64,000 nucleotides of DNA from an uncultured Prevotellaceae bacterium (GTDB taxonomy: Bacteria > Bacteroidota > Bacteroidia > Bacteroidales > Muribaculaceae). Each line of letters begins with the position of its first letter. Position 1 is the first letter of the stretch. Under the pieces are notes generated by a model. That model was not told where the DNA came from, ran no database searches, and worked only from the letters and a program-made list of their open reading frames with translations. The translations under genes and the position numbers were made by a program. Positions 40,555 through 51,439 of this stretch are shown here, piece after piece. The DNA is taken from positions 41,260 through 105,259 of the forward strand of contig ONIY01000009.1 of the NCBI GenBank assembly GCA_900318065.1. Reading direction: 5' to 3'.

Positions 40555-41937
40555 TTGAGAAAGACAGGACGATACGGATATTTCATCCGATGGATATTGA
40601 TGATAATTGATTTCATTGTCCTCAATTTATCCTATGTGGTGTTGTGCCATTGGGCCAACCTTCAGGACACGCCTTTCTACAGCAAGCAAGTGTGGTTCCT
40701 GCTCAACTTGTCGTTTTTTATCGTTGTCTATGTCTTGGGGTCGCTGCACGACAAGCGTGTGGTTTACATCGACCGAGTGCTGGTGCATCTGGTCAAGTAT
40801 GTGATGTTGCATGCTGTGATTTTCCTCATGCTTGTGTCATTCATCGATGCCCTGCCGCCATGGAAGGCTATTCTATATTTCTACCTCATCTTTGTCACCG
40901 CGCTCTCGGTGTGGTGGATTGTGGCAAGAAAACTGCTCAAGTGGTATCGAGGCAAGGGATATAACTACAAGCGCATTGTGGTGATAGGCAGTGGCTCGTC
41001 GGGCGCTAGCGTCAGGCTCATGGAGCAGCTCGAGCGGGACCAGGGTTATGGCTATCACATCATTGGTTTCTTCAACGACGAGCCGGCACCCAATATCCCT
41101 TCTTACAAGGGCAGCATCGACCAGCTCGAGAACTTCCTGAGCGAGAACACCATCGACGAGCTTTATTGTGCCATTCCTGAGAATGAGAACAACGAGCTCC
41201 AGCACATCATAAACCTCGCCGAGCGCAATGCTATCGACTTCTACTATGTGCCGCAGTTCAGCAAGTACATCTCGCGCCGCTTTGAGGTGGAGACCTTTGG
41301 CACGGTGCCGGTGATGTCGATACATCCGCATCCGCTCAACAATCCCATCAACAAGATGGCCAAGCGCACGCTCGACCTGGTGATTTCGTCGATAGTGCTC
41401 CTGCTATCGCCCATAATCTTCTTGCCCATAGCAATAGGCATCAAGCTCTCGTCGCCAGGGCCTGTGTTCTTCAGGCAACAGCGCACGGGATACAGGGGCA
41501 AGTCGTTTGAGTGTCTCAAGTTCCGCTCGATGAGGGTCAACGCCCAGAGCGACTCACTGCAGGCAACGAAAGACGACCCGCGCAAGACCAAGTTTGGCAA
41601 TATCCTGCGCAAGACGAGCCTCGACGAACTGCCACAGTTCATCAACGTCTTCAAGGGCGAGATGTCGATTGTGGGACCCAGGCCACACATGGTTCAGCAA
41701 ACTCAAGAATACAGCGAACTCATCGACAAGTACATGCTTCGCCACACCATCAAGCCCGGCATCACGGGTTGGGCTCAGGTGAATGGATATCGTGGACCCA
41801 CCGACACGCTCGACAAGATGGAGAAGCGTGTGGAGTTTGACGTGTGGTATGCCGAGAACTGGAACTTCATGCTCGACATCAAGATTATATTCTTGACGGT
41901 GTTCAACGCCATTCGCGGCGAGAAGAACGCACTTTAA
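40555..41937 (+). CDS. Undecaprenyl-phosphate sugar phosphotransferase (WcaJ/WbaP type)
   Basis: 460 residues starting at TTG; the next ATG would cut into the first membrane helix. Four N-terminal membrane segments and a CoA-binding/Rossmann-like domain (IVVIGSGSSGASV, ~142-155) precede a fifth membrane segment. The cytosolic PGT domain has KRTLDLVISS, SSPGPVFFRQQRTGYRGK, FKFRSM-like LKFRSMRV, DELPQFINVFKGEMSIVGPRP and the end ITGWAQVNGYRG. It loads the first sugar-phosphate of a surface polysaccharide repeat unit onto undecaprenyl phosphate. No glycosyltransferase cluster follows, so this is an isolated initiator. Confidence 0.92.
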   Translation: MRKTGRYGYFIRWILMIIDFIVLNLSYVVLCHWANLQDTPFYSKQVWFLLNLSFFIVVYVLGSLHDKRVVYIDRVLVHLVKYVMLHAVIFLMLVSFIDALPPWKAILYFYLIFVTALSVWWIVARKLLKWYRGKGYNYKRIVVIGSGSSGASVRLMEQLERDQGYGYHIIGFFNDEPAPNIPSYKGSIDQLENFLSENTIDELYCAIPENENNELQHIINLAERNAIDFYYVPQFSKYISRRFEVETFGTVPVMSIHPHPLNNPINKMAKRTLDLVISSIVLLLSPIIFLPIAIGIKLSSPGPVFFRQQRTGYRGKSFECLKFRSMRVNAQSDSLQATKDDPRKTKFGNILRKTSLDELPQFINVFKGEMSIVGPRPHMVQQTQEYSELIDKYMLRHTIKPGITGWAQVNGYRGPTDTLDKMEKRVEFDVWYAENWNFMLDIKIIFLTVFNAIRGEKNAL

Positions 41938-41975
41938 ATCAATTATCTCAAGTCATAGCATCTTTTATTACCTAA

Positions 41976-43790
41976 ATGCAAGACCTGGAACGTAGAGCCC
42001 TTGCGGTGCTCAAGAAGTTTTATGGCTACGAGTCGTTTCATCCCATGCAGTATGAAGTGATTGAGCATGTGATGGGTGGCAACGACTGCGTGGTGCTCAT
42101 GCCCACTGGTGGAGGCAAGTCGCTATGCTATCAAATTCCGGCGCTGCTCAAGCCAGGCTGTGCCATCGTGGTGTCGCCACTGCTGGCGCTCATGAAGGAC
42201 CAGGTGGACTCGCTCATTGCCAATGGCGTGCCGGCGGCGGCCATCAACAGCCAGCAGAGCGAGGCACAGAACCGTGAGATAATGGAGAATGTGTTCAAGC
42301 AGAATATCAAGCTGCTATATGTCTCGCCCGAGCGACTCATTGCCGACATGGACCAGTGGTCGAGCGACATGCTCATCAGCCTCATCGCCATCGACGAGGC
42401 GCATTGTATCTCTCACTGGGGGCATGACTTCAGGCCCGAGTACACCCAGCTGGGACTTGTCAAGGAGCGTTTCCCTGGGGTGCCCATCATGGCTCTCACG
42501 GCTACTGCCGACCGCTTGACGCGCATCGACCTGCGAGAGCAACTGGGCATTGGCGATGCCAAGATGTTCATCAAGTCGTTTGACAGGCCCAATATCTCTC
42601 TCAGTGTGGTGAGCGGCATGAGCGGGCGGGAGAAACTCAAGCGCATTGTCAACTTCATTGAGGCTCACAAGGGGCAGAGCGGCATCGTCTACTGCCTTAG
42701 CCGCAAGAACACCGAGGACATGGCCAAGAGTCTGAGCGCGCTGGGCATCAATGCCAAGGCGTTTCATGCTGGCATGCCCACCGAGAAGAAGCTGCGCATC
42801 CAGCGCGATTTCATCAACGACGACCTCCAGGTGATTTGCGCCACGATTGCCTTTGGTATGGGCATTGACAAGAGCAATGTGCGGTGGGTTATCCACAGCA
42901 ATATGCCCAAGAACATCGAGAGTTACTACCAGGAAGTGGGACGTGCTGGCCGCGATGGCATGAAAGCCGATGCGCTGATGTTCTACTCCTTTGGCGACGT
43001 GAAGACGCTCATGAGTTTTGCCAACGACTCGGGGCAGACAATGGTAAACATTGAGAAACTCAGCCGAATGCAGCAGTTTGCCGAGGCCACCGTGTGCCGC
43101 CGCCGCATGTTGCTCAGTTATTTCAATGAGCGATATGACCACGACTGCGGCAACTGCGACGTGTGCAACGACCCGCCCGAGCGCTTCAATGGTACCACGC
43201 TGTGCCAAATGGCGCTAAGCGCTATGGTGCGAACCGACCAAAACATTGGTTTCAAGATGCTTATCGACATCTTGCGAGGCTCACGCAAGAGCGAGATTAT
43301 TGCCCATGGCTACGACAAGATTAAAACCTATGGAGTTGGGCATGACTACTCTAATGCCATGTGGAATGCCTACTTGCTGCAGATGTTGCAGATGGGGCTC
43401 ATCTATATCGCCTATGAGAATGATGAGCATCTCAAAATTACCAGCTACGGCAACGAGGTGTTATATGGCAAGCGACAGGTGATGCTCTCGCGGTTCTATT
43501 ACGACAACTATGCCAAGAAACCCGTCAAGAAAGCGGCTCAAAGCATTGAGTTTGAGGGCGATGTCGACATGGAACTGCTCGAGAAACTCAAACTCACCCG
43601 CCGTGCTATTGCCAAGGCTCACGGCATAGCACCCTACATGGTCTTCAGCGACAAGGTGCTGATGGTCATGGCACAAGAGAAACCCACCACCAAGGCGCAG
43701 TTTGGAACTCTCTACGGAGTGGGAGAGTTCAAGACCAATGCCTACTGGCTGCAATTCACCGCGGTGATTAAAGAACACCTTAAGAAATAA
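41976..43790 (+). CDS. recQ: ATP-dependent DNA helicase RecQ
   Basis: 604 residues. Walker A is MPTGGGKSLCYQ and motif II with the aromatic-rich loop is DEAHCISHWGHDFRPEY. Motif VI is QEVGRAGRDG. The zinc-binding cysteines are in VCRRRMLL and CGNCDVC. A winged-helix RQC domain and a C-terminal HRDC domain (about 530-600, LLEKLKLTRRAIAKAHGIAP) complete the usual layout. RecQ unwinds recombination and replication intermediates 3' to 5'. It is monocistronic between the sugar transferase and a repeat. Confidence 0.95.
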   Translation: MQDLERRALAVLKKFYGYESFHPMQYEVIEHVMGGNDCVVLMPTGGGKSLCYQIPALLKPGCAIVVSPLLALMKDQVDSLIANGVPAAAINSQQSEAQNREIMENVFKQNIKLLYVSPERLIADMDQWSSDMLISLIAIDEAHCISHWGHDFRPEYTQLGLVKERFPGVPIMALTATADRLTRIDLREQLGIGDAKMFIKSFDRPNISLSVVSGMSGREKLKRIVNFIEAHKGQSGIVYCLSRKNTEDMAKSLSALGINAKAFHAGMPTEKKLRIQRDFINDDLQVICATIAFGMGIDKSNVRWVIHSNMPKNIESYYQEVGRAGRDGMKADALMFYSFGDVKTLMSFANDSGQTMVNIEKLSRMQQFAEATVCRRRMLLSYFNERYDHDCGNCDVCNDPPERFNGTTLCQMALSAMVRTDQNIGFKMLIDILRGSRKSEIIAHGYDKIKTYGVGHDYSNAMWNAYLLQMLQMGLIYIAYENDEHLKITSYGNEVLYGKRQVMLSRFYYDNYAKKPVKKAAQSIEFEGDVDMELLEKLKLTRRAIAKAHGIAPYMVFSDKVLMVMAQEKPTTKAQFGTLYGVGEFKTNAYWLQFTAVIKEHLKK

Positions 43791-43839
43791 CACGAAGTGC
43801 GGTGAGCGGTGCCAAAGGCATCAAAATATTCTTAACATT

Positions 43840-43960
43840 GAGGAACTTCTGCAGAGACAGTTGCATTGCCTCTTGTCATACTCCCCCCTACCCCCTCTAT
43901 CTTAGAGGGGGAGTTGCCAAAGCCTTAATTATCATTATATTAAATTCGTCGAACTCATGA
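43840..43960 (+). repeat. G-rich hairpin family, copy B
   Basis: Hairpin CCCCCTCTA (43891-43899) / TAGAGGGGG (43903-43911). The left flank matches copy A (25863-25931, inverted). The right flank AAATTCGTCGAACTCA matches the end of the copy at 63771. Confidence 0.8.
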
Positions 43961-43973
43961 TAATTTAGAAAAG

Positions 43974-44012
43974 AAAAACTGCCGCATGAGAAATCCTCTG
44001 CGGCAGTTTTTT
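43974..44012 (-). terminator. Terminator of htpG, symmetrical
   Basis: AAAAACTGCCGCA pairs with TGCGGCAGTTTTTT around a 12-base loop. A/T runs on both sides make it usable from either strand; it lies 31 bases after the htpG stop. Confidence 0.85.
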
Positions 44013-44043
44013 AGGTTGTTACGCCTAATGACCGAATTGGGTG

Positions 44044-46089
44044 TTACAGCAAGTCGACTGAGCGTTTCAGGAAGTTGTTGAGGGCTTCACCCTTGAGAAG
44101 GCCGTTACCCAGCAAGGCAATGTCGATGAGCTGCTTAACGGTGTCCTGGCCTGCGGCGTAGCGGGTGACGATTTCCTCTTTCTTGTCGCGCAGGGCATGT
44201 GCCTTGTCCTCGTTCTTCTTCAGGTCGTCTTTCTTGTCCTCGGGCACACCCTTGTTGTCCTTGTCAAGGTCGCGGATGGCCTTGATCACAGCATTGGTGG
44301 CAGTGAGCTCGTCGTCAATGGGCTTGAGCTCGTCTTTCACAGCAGCAACAGCCTGGTCCACAACGCGCTTAATCACGGGGTGACTGGTGTTGAGGGTGAA
44401 GTTGTAGCTGTCGGGGAACTCGCCGTAGAAGCTCATCCCAGGCTGGAACGCTGCCATGTCCTTCATGCGTCGCATGTACTCGCTCTGAGTGATTACCACT
44501 GGCTGGGCATCGGGCGACATGGCGGCATAGGTGACCATGAACTCGCTCTTCTCGATGGCAGGAATCTGCGACTTGAAGAGGGTAGTGGCGATTTCACGCT
44601 CTTGGGTGGTGAGCTCCGAGTCTTTGGCGTCTTCCTTGCGCACGAGGTTGTCGACCACGTCGCTGTCCACACGCACGAAGCGCGACTTCTCGTTCATCTG
44701 CTCCAGCAGCCCCACGAATGGTATGTCGAGCTGGCCGTCCATCAGCAGCACGTCATAGCCCTTGTCCTGGGCTGCCTTGATGTAGGTGTACTGCGCGGTC
44801 TTGTCGGTGGCGTAGAGGTAGATGAGGTTCTCATCTTTGTCGGTCTGGTTGCCCTTGATGAGGTCTTTATACTCGTCTAACTTGAAGAACTTACCTTCGG
44901 TGTTTTGCAAGAGAGCGAACTTTGCGGCTGCTTCCTTGAACTTCTCGTCGCTGAGCATGCCATACTCGATGAAAATCTTGATGTCGTTCCATTTCTCCTC
45001 AAAGGCCTTGGCATCGGTCTTGGCAATCTCCTCGAGGCGGCTTGCCACCTTCTTGGTGATATAAGACGAAATCTTCTTCACGTTGCGGTCGGCCTGCAGG
45101 TAGGAGCGTGACACGTTCAATGGAATGTCGGGGCTGTCGATTACGCCCTGCAGCAGCATCATGAACTCAGGCACCACGCCTTCAACACTGTCGGTGACAA
45201 ACACCTGGTTGCAATACAACTGGATGCGGTCTTTGCGAATGTCGAGGTTGTTCTTGATCTTGGGGAAATAGAGAATTCCGGTGAGGGTGAACGGGAAGTC
45301 CACGTTAAGGTGAATCCAGAACAAGGGGTCGTCCTGAGCGGGCTGGATGGCATGATAGAACTTGATATAGTCCTCGTCCTTGAGGTCGGTGGGCTTGCGC
45401 GACCACAGGGGCTCAATGTTGTTGATGACTTTGTCCTTGTCGGTGTCGACATATTTGCCGTCTTTCCACTCCTGCTCCTTGCCAAAGACTACTGGCACGG
45501 GCATGAACTTGCAGTACTTGTTGAGCAGTGTGCTGATGCGCGACTGCTCCAGGAATTCTTTCTCGTCATCGTCGATATAGAGCACGATGTCGGTGCCGCG
45601 CTCGGCTTTCTCGCACTCGGTCATCTCAAACTCGGGCGAACCGTCGCACGACCAGAGAACTGGCTTGGCGCCCTCTTCCCACGACAGGGTGCGTATCTCC
45701 ACCTTCTTGGCTACCATGAAGGCTGAGTAGAAGCCCAGTCCAAAGTGGCCGATGATGGCGTTGGCGTTGTCTTTATACTTGTTGAGGAAGTCCTCGGCGC
45801 CCGAGAAGGCAATCTGGTTGATGTATTTGTCCACATCCTGCTCGGTCATGCCTATTCCGTGGTCGCTCACGGTGAGGGTGCCTGCTTCTTTGTCAATCGA
45901 CACGCTCACTTTCAGCCCCTCGGTCTCGCCCTTGAAATCGCCGGCTGCGGCGAGGGTTTTCAGTTTCTGGGTTGCATCTACTGCATTAGAAATCAGCTCA
46001 CGAAGGAATATCTCGTGGTCGCTGTAAAGAAACTTTTTAATAACGGGGAAAATGTTGTTGGTAGTTACCCCAATTGAACCTTTTGCCAT
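44044..46089 (-). CDS. htpG: Molecular chaperone HtpG (Hsp90)
   Basis: 681 residues from the ATG at 46089 (MAKGSIGVTTNNIFPV). The longer frame adds only unusual residues. The GHKL ATPase domain shows ELISNAVDA, DHGIGMTEQDV and GHFGLGFYSAF. Middle and C-terminal dimerisation domains follow. About 40 charged residues near 600-650 (DNKGVPEDKKDDLKKNEDK) are typical of Bacteroidota Hsp90. It remodels client proteins in the cytosol. Two 16-bp direct repeats lie upstream (46127-46172) and may be an operator. It is adjacent to clpC, another heat-shock protein, but separated from it by a terminator. Confidence 0.96.
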   Translation of the reverse strand: MAKGSIGVTTNNIFPVIKKFLYSDHEIFLRELISNAVDATQKLKTLAAAGDFKGETEGLKVSVSIDKEAGTLTVSDHGIGMTEQDVDKYINQIAFSGAEDFLNKYKDNANAIIGHFGLGFYSAFMVAKKVEIRTLSWEEGAKPVLWSCDGSPEFEMTECEKAERGTDIVLYIDDDEKEFLEQSRISTLLNKYCKFMPVPVVFGKEQEWKDGKYVDTDKDKVINNIEPLWSRKPTDLKDEDYIKFYHAIQPAQDDPLFWIHLNVDFPFTLTGILYFPKIKNNLDIRKDRIQLYCNQVFVTDSVEGVVPEFMMLLQGVIDSPDIPLNVSRSYLQADRNVKKISSYITKKVASRLEEIAKTDAKAFEEKWNDIKIFIEYGMLSDEKFKEAAAKFALLQNTEGKFFKLDEYKDLIKGNQTDKDENLIYLYATDKTAQYTYIKAAQDKGYDVLLMDGQLDIPFVGLLEQMNEKSRFVRVDSDVVDNLVRKEDAKDSELTTQEREIATTLFKSQIPAIEKSEFMVTYAAMSPDAQPVVITQSEYMRRMKDMAAFQPGMSFYGEFPDSYNFTLNTSHPVIKRVVDQAVAAVKDELKPIDDELTATNAVIKAIRDLDKDNKGVPEDKKDDLKKNEDKAHALRDKKEEIVTRYAAGQDTVKQLIDIALLGNGLLKGEALNNFLKRSVDLL

Positions 46090-46126
46090 AATATATATTT
46101 TTTTTATTGTTAGTTTTTCCTTGAGC

Positions 46127-46172
46127 ATTCGAGCGGTCGAACCTGACCTATCAAGAATTCGAGTGTTCGAGC
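46127..46172 (-). promoter_or_regulatory. Pair of 16-bp direct repeats upstream of htpG, candidate operator
   Basis: ATTCGAGCGGTCGAAC (46127-46142) and ATTCGAGTGTTCGAGC (46157-46172) match at 12 of 16 positions and start 30 bases apart, close to three helical turns. They lie 38-83 bases before the htpG start. No such pair is seen before the neighbouring genes. Confidence 0.45.
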
Positions 46173-46196
46173 ACTTTCACAAGTAGTGCAAAAAAA

Positions 46197-46222
46197 ATGC
46201 CACACACTGTTGTGTGTGACAT
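46197..46222 (-). terminator. Terminator of clpC
   Basis: On the minus strand, ATGTCACACAC, loop, GTGTGTGGCAT, then eight T: a standard terminator 43 bases after the clpC stop. Confidence 0.85.
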
Positions 46223-46264
46223 TTTGTATCGCATGGTGAAAAATTGTCATTTATAGAACCCACC

Positions 46265-48412
46265 TTAGTTGATTGATGCGACAATCTCGCCGTCCTTCAC
46301 GTCGATGATGATGGTGGCGCTGGTAGCGTCCTCGTGCTTGAGCAGCAGTTCCGACATTGGGTCCTCGATGTGGCTTTGGATGGCGCGCTTGAGTGGGCGG
46401 GCACCATACTGGATGTCGAAGCCGGCTTCGGCAACAAACTGCTTGGCGGCATCGGTGACAATGAGCTCATGGCCCAGTTCGTGCACGCGCTTGTAGAACA
46501 TCTCCAGTTCAATGTCCACAATCTTGAGGATATCGTCCTTGCCCAGGCTCGAGAAGGTGATGATGTCGTCTACGCGGTTCAGGAACTCGGGTGAGAAGCT
46601 GCGGTTCAACGCTTTGCGGATTACCGAGTCGGAACGCTCCTTGGTCAACTCCTGGGTGTTGAAACCCACGCCAGCGCCAAAGTCTTTGAGCTCGCGGGTG
46701 CCAATGTTTGACGTCATGATTATTATGGTGTTCTTGAAGTCCACTTTGCGGCCCAGGCTGTCGGTCAACGCGCCCTCGTCGAGCACTTGCAGCATCATGT
46801 TGAACACGTCGGGGTGAGCCTTCTCAATCTCGTCGAGCAGGACAACCGAGTAGGGGCGGCGGCGCACTTTCTCGGTCAACTGTCCACCTTCCTCGTAGCC
46901 TACATAGCCCGGAGGCGCTCCCACGAGTCTCGACACGTTGAACTTCTCCATATACTCGCTCATGTCGATGCGTATGAGCGCGTCGGGAGAGTTGAACAGG
47001 AACTCTGCCAGTCGCTTGGCGAGCAAGGTCTTACCAACGCCTGTGGGACCCAGGAACATGAACGAGCCAATGGGGCGGTTGGGGTCTTTCAGGCCCACGC
47101 GGTTGCGGCGAATGGCCTTGGCAATCTTGTCGATGGCTTCGTCCTGGCCAATGATTTTCGACTTGAGTTCGTCGTTCATGCCCAGCAGCCTGATGCCCTC
47201 GCTCTGCGCGATGCGCTGCACGGGCACGCCAGTCATCATTGCAACAACCTGTGCTATGTCGTTCTCGTCTACTGTCTCGCGCTTCTTGTCAAGCTCGGCC
47301 TCCCAGCGGTCCTTGAAGTCTTGGAGCTCGAGTTTGAGTTTCTCCTGACGGTCGCGGTAGTTGGCGGCGCTCTCAAAGTTCTGCGCCTGAACTGCCTTGA
47401 GCTTGTTTTCTTGAGCCTCGGCTATCTGTTTCTCGAGTTCCTCAATCTCCTTGGGGGTCTCAACCTTTGAGATGTGCACTCGCGAGCCTGCCTCGTCCAT
47501 GGCGTCGATAGCCTTGTCGGGGAAGGCGCGGTCGCTCACGTAGCGGTCGGTGAGTGTCACGCAGGCGCGAATGGCCTCGGGGGTGTATATCACGCCATGA
47601 TGCTTCTCATAGGCGTCTTTTATGTTGTTGAGAATCTCGATGGTCTCCTCGGCTGTCGAGGCGTCGACTATCACCTTCTGGAAGCGGCGCTCGAGGGCTC
47701 CGTCTTTCTCGATGTTCTTGCGATACTCGTCGAGGGTGGTGGCGCCTATGCACTGCACCTCGCCACGGGCAAGGGCAGGCTTGAGCAGGTTGGCGGCATC
47801 CATCGAGCCACTGGCGTTGCCGGCGCCCACTATGGTGTGAATCTCGTCGATAAACAGGATCACGTCGTCGTTCTTCGATGCCTCGTCGATGATGGCCTTG
47901 ATGCGCTCCTCAAACTGTCCGCGATACTTGGTGCCAGCCACTACCGATGCCATGTCGAGGGCAACAATGCGCTTCTCCATGAGGCAGTGGGCAACCTTGT
48001 GTTGAACAATGCGCTGCGCAAGGCCTTCGACAATCGCCGACTTGCCCACGCCAGGCTCGCCAATGAGCACCGGGTTGTTCTTCTTGCGACGGCTCAGGAT
48101 TTGCGCCAGGCGCTCAATCTCGCGCTCACGGCCCACCACAGGGTCGAGGTCGCCATTGGCGGCTTGCTGGGTGATGTCCTTGCCATACTTGTTGATAGTG
48201 GGTGTCGCGTTGTCATTTTTTGTGACATTTCGTCGCTGCGTGCGCTTCTCGGTGCCATCGCCAGGAGGGGTGTTCCCGCCCATGTCGTCGTCGAGGTCGT
48301 CGTCCTCCTCATCGCTGGTGAAGTCCACTCCATCAACAATGGGTAATGAAAGCGGGTCGATGAGGGTCATCAACTCTTTTTCATCAAGTATTTTTATCTC
48401 TTGTTTTGTCAT
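46265..48412 (-). CDS. clpC: ClpC-type AAA+ unfoldase lacking the Clp N domain
   Basis: 715 residues. Two AAA+ modules: D1 with GEPGVGKS and the [17 protein letters not shown] entry, D2 with [18 protein letters not shown]-like coiled middle segment ([15 protein letters not shown]) marks it as ClpC rather than ClpB. The first ~45 residues are an acidic linker ([10 protein letters not shown]). The ~140-residue Clp N repeat domain that Bacteroidota ClpC proteins usually carry is absent, and the 354-bp upstream gap holds no frame for it. ClpC unfolds substrates for ClpP. Without the N domain, adaptor-dependent targeting should differ. Confidence 0.9.
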   Translation of the reverse strand: MTKQEIKILDEKELMTLIDPLSLPIVDGVDFTSDEEDDDLDDDMGGNTPPGDGTEKRTQRRNVTKNDNATPTINKYGKDITQQAANGDLDPVVGREREIERLAQILSRRKKNNPVLIGEPGVGKSAIVEGLAQRIVQHKVAHCLMEKRIVALDMASVVAGTKYRGQFEERIKAIIDEASKNDDVILFIDEIHTIVGAGNASGSMDAANLLKPALARGEVQCIGATTLDEYRKNIEKDGALERRFQKVIVDASTAEETIEILNNIKDAYEKHHGVIYTPEAIRACVTLTDRYVSDRAFPDKAIDAMDEAGSRVHISKVETPKEIEELEKQIAEAQENKLKAVQAQNFESAANYRDRQEKLKLELQDFKDRWEAELDKKRETVDENDIAQVVAMMTGVPVQRIAQSEGIRLLGMNDELKSKIIGQDEAIDKIAKAIRRNRVGLKDPNRPIGSFMFLGPTGVGKTLLAKRLAEFLFNSPDALIRIDMSEYMEKFNVSRLVGAPPGYVGYEEGGQLTEKVRRRPYSVVLLDEIEKAHPDVFNMMLQVLDEGALTDSLGRKVDFKNTIIIMTSNIGTRELKDFGAGVGFNTQELTKERSDSVIRKALNRSFSPEFLNRVDDIITFSSLGKDDILKIVDIELEMFYKRVHELGHELIVTDAAKQFVAEAGFDIQYGARPLKRAIQSHIEDPMSELLLKHEDATSATIIIDVKDGEIVASIN

Positions 48413-48645
48413 TTTTCGTGTAAATATATTTATTGTCTTTCCAATTCAGCAAATTCTGTGCCACGTTTATTCTTCAGCACCAAATTGAATAATGCGTAAC
48501 AATTGTCATGCGGGGTAGTGGCATCTCCCGTATCTAGTCGCTGAAGGCGACCCCCTGTGTTCTGGGCTGTCTTTGCCTTTTATATACCTTTTATCCCCCT
48601 TTTATATATCACCAAAAAAATAGGGAAAAATAGATTGAAAAGCTC

Positions 48646-48676
48646 TTGGTCATTTGCGGGAAATGTTGTATCTTTG
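48646..48676 (+). promoter_or_regulatory. Promoter of gyrA
   Basis: TTG at 48646-48648, exactly 20 bases, TATCTTTG at 48669-48676. It leaves a ~90-base 5' leader before the ATG at 48767. Upstream, 48576-48610 has three CCTTTTAT-type repeats. The rest of 48413-48766 shows no gene. Confidence 0.7.
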
Positions 48677-48766
48677 TAGGTTAATTTTAATGTTTCGGCG
48701 TGACTGTGATGATTGAGGCAACTTTTCGCTGGATTTGCAGCTCGCCACAGGTAAAATTTTTAAAAA

Positions 48767-51382
48767 ATGGAGATAAATAACGATCGAATTATTGAGATCA
48801 ATATCGAAAACGAGATGAAGACCAGCTACATCGACTACTCGATGTCGGTAATCGTTTCGCGAGCCCTGCCCGATGTGCGCGACGGCTTCAAGCCAGTGCA
48901 CCGCAGGGTGCTTTTCGGTATGGAAAAACTAGGGAACTTTTCTAATGCTCCCTACAAGAAGAGCGCACGCATCGTGGGCGACGTGCTTGGTAAGTACCAC
49001 CCCCACGGCGACTCGTCGGTCTATCTGGCGATGGTGCGTCTTGCCCAGGACTGGGCGATGCGCTACCCACTGGTAGATGGCCAGGGTAACTTTGGCTCGG
49101 TCGACGGCGACAGCCCGGCTGCCATGCGTTACACCGAGGCACGCCTTGCCAAGATGGGCGAGGAGATGATGCGCGACATGGACAAAGACACTGTGAACTT
49201 TGTGCCAAACTTTGACAACACTCTGGATGAGCCCGAGGTGTTGCCCACCCGATTCCCCAACCTGCTGGTAAACGGTGGCTCGGGTATTGCAGTGGGTATG
49301 GCGACCAACATGGCGCCTCACAACCTCACCGAGTCGATTAACGCCTGCCTGGCGATGCTCGAGAACCCCGACATCGACACCGAGGGACTGATGAAGTACA
49401 TCATCGCCCCCGACTTCCCCACTGGCGGCATTATCCACGGCTACCAGGGAGTGCGCGATGCTTTTGAGACCGGTAAGGGACGCATCGTCATCCGCTCGAA
49501 GGCCGAGATTGAGACCGAGAATGGCCACGACAAGATTGTGGTGACCGAGATTCCTTACAACGTCAACAAGCGCGAGCTCATCGAGAACATCGCTGGACTG
49601 GTAGAGGACAAGCGCATCGACGGCATTTCTAACATCAACGACGAGAGCGACCGCCACGGCATGCGCATCGTTATCGATGTGAAGAAGGACTTCAACGCCA
49701 GCGTGCTGCTCAACAAGCTCTACAAGATGACTGAGTTGCAGTCGTCGTTCAGCGTGAACAATGTGTGCCTCGTGAAGGGACGTCCACAGACGGTGAACCT
49801 CAAGGACATGCTCTACTACTTCCTCGAGCATCGTCATGAGGTGGTTATTCGCCGCACCGAGTTTGAGCTCAAGAAGGCTAAGGAGCGTGCCCACATTCTT
49901 GAGGGCTTGATTATCGCAAGCGACAATATCGACGAGGTTATCCAAATCATCCGCAGCAGCAAGACTACCGACGAGGCGCGTCAGCGCTTGGGTGAGCGCT
50001 TCAACCTCGACGAGATACAAACCCGCGCCATCGTTGAGATGCGTCTGCGTCAGCTCACCAATCTCGAGCAGGACAAGCTCCATGCCGAGATGGAGGAGTT
50101 GTTGAAGACCATTCAGCACCTGGAGGACATCCTCACCAATCCCGACGTGTGCCGCAAGGTAATTGAGGACGAACTCATCGAGGTGCGCGACAAGTTTGGT
50201 GACGAGCGCCGCACTCAAATAGAGTACTCGGCCGAGGAAATGAACGCCGAGGACTTCTATGCCGACGACCCAATGATTATCACCATCTCTCACTTTGGCT
50301 ACATCAAGCGCACGCCACTGAGCGAGTACCGCACTCAAAACCGCGGTGGAGTGGGAGCAAAGGGTAGCGCTACACGCGATGAGGACTTCATTGAGTATAT
50401 CTACGAGGCAACCAACCACAACTACATGCTGTTCTTCACTGCACTGGGACGCTGCTACTGGCTGCGCGTGTTTGAGATCCCCGAGGGCGCCAAGAACTCC
50501 AAGGGACGCGCAATCCAGAACCTACTCAACCTGGGACCCGAGAACCGCATCTATGCCTTCATTCGCGCTACCAAGCTCAAAGATCCTGAGTATAACCAGA
50601 ACCATTATATCGTCTTTGGAACCAAGAATGGTATCGTGAAGCGCACTCGCCTCTCGGAGTTCTCGCGTCCACGTGCCAATGGCGTGAACGCTCTTAACAT
50701 TCGCGAGGACGACCAGCTCATTGGAGCAGTGCTCACCGAGGGCGACAGCGAGATTGTTCTCGCCAACCGCAATGGACGCGCCATCCGCTTCCCCGAGACC
50801 AAGGTGCGCGCCATGGGACGCACTGCCACTGGCGTCAAGGGTATGAGTCTTGATGGTGGCGACGACGCTGTAGTGGGCATGATTTGCATGCGCTCCAGCG
50901 CTCAGGACGATGTGCTCGTGCTCTCAGAGCAAGGCATGGGCAAGCGCTCTAAGCTCGACGACTATCGCGTGACCAACCGCGGTGCCAAGGGCGTGAAGAC
51001 CATCAACATCACCGAGAAAACTGGCAAGCTTATTGCAATACGCAATGTAAACGATAGCAACGACATCGTCATCATCAACAAGTCGGGAATCACCATCCGT
51101 CTCAAGGTGGCCGACCTCAGGGTGCAGGGACGCGCTACTCAAGGTGTGCGACTCATCAACCTCGAGAAGAAGAACGATGAGATTGCTTCGGTTTGCAAGG
51201 TCGACACCGACCCCGAGAAGATCGAGGAGTATATCCCCGAGGGTGAGGGGCTGCAGCAGGATCTCAACTTTGATGCCGACGCCGAAAATGAAAATATTCA
51301 GGACTCTGAATTAAACGAAAACGGCGATTCGCAGTCTTATGACCAAGAAAACGAAACTGGCAATGAGGCCAGCGACGAATAA
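48767..51382 (+). CDS. gyrA: DNA gyrase subunit A
   Basis: 871 residues. The catalytic tyrosine is Y122 in [10 protein letters not shown], the same number as in E. coli. The quinolone-resistance region reads [12 protein letters not shown] with serine at 83, the usual susceptible-type residue, and leucine at the position of Asp87. The C-terminal beta-pinwheel contains the GyrA box-like [11 protein letters not shown] (about 525) and ends in an acidic tail (EDQ/N-rich, ~830-871). It cuts and reseals the DNA gate during negative supercoiling with GyrB, which is not in the window. It is followed by two TPR proteins. Confidence 0.97.
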   Translation: MEINNDRIIEINIENEMKTSYIDYSMSVIVSRALPDVRDGFKPVHRRVLFGMEKLGNFSNAPYKKSARIVGDVLGKYHPHGDSSVYLAMVRLAQDWAMRYPLVDGQGNFGSVDGDSPAAMRYTEARLAKMGEEMMRDMDKDTVNFVPNFDNTLDEPEVLPTRFPNLLVNGGSGIAVGMATNMAPHNLTESINACLAMLENPDIDTEGLMKYIIAPDFPTGGIIHGYQGVRDAFETGKGRIVIRSKAEIETENGHDKIVVTEIPYNVNKRELIENIAGLVEDKRIDGISNINDESDRHGMRIVIDVKKDFNASVLLNKLYKMTELQSSFSVNNVCLVKGRPQTVNLKDMLYYFLEHRHEVVIRRTEFELKKAKERAHILEGLIIASDNIDEVIQIIRSSKTTDEARQRLGERFNLDEIQTRAIVEMRLRQLTNLEQDKLHAEMEELLKTIQHLEDILTNPDVCRKVIEDELIEVRDKFGDERRTQIEYSAEEMNAEDFYADDPMIITISHFGYIKRTPLSEYRTQNRGGVGAKGSATRDEDFIEYIYEATNHNYMLFFTALGRCYWLRVFEIPEGAKNSKGRAIQNLLNLGPENRIYAFIRATKLKDPEYNQNHYIVFGTKNGIVKRTRLSEFSRPRANGVNALNIREDDQLIGAVLTEGDSEIVLANRNGRAIRFPETKVRAMGRTATGVKGMSLDGGDDAVVGMICMRSSAQDDVLVLSEQGMGKRSKLDDYRVTNRGAKGVKTINITEKTGKLIAIRNVNDSNDIVIINKSGITIRLKVADLRVQGRATQGVRLINLEKKNDEIASVCKVDTDPEKIEEYIPEGEGLQQDLNFDADAENENIQDSELNENGDSQSYDQENETGNEASDE

Positions 51383-51439
51383 TAATTGATTTCTTAACTC
51401 GTTTATAAATTATATTGTTAACTATAAATTTTTAGAATT

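Noticed and set aside
48413-48766. Missing ClpC N-terminal domain encoded upstream in another frame
   Set aside because: No frame of sufficient length exists on the minus strand in this gap. It contains the gyrA promoter and AT-rich repeats instead.
48929-50419. 496-codon minus-strand frame opposite gyrA
   Set aside because: gyrA is unambiguous over the same bases. The reverse frame has no domain and no promoter.
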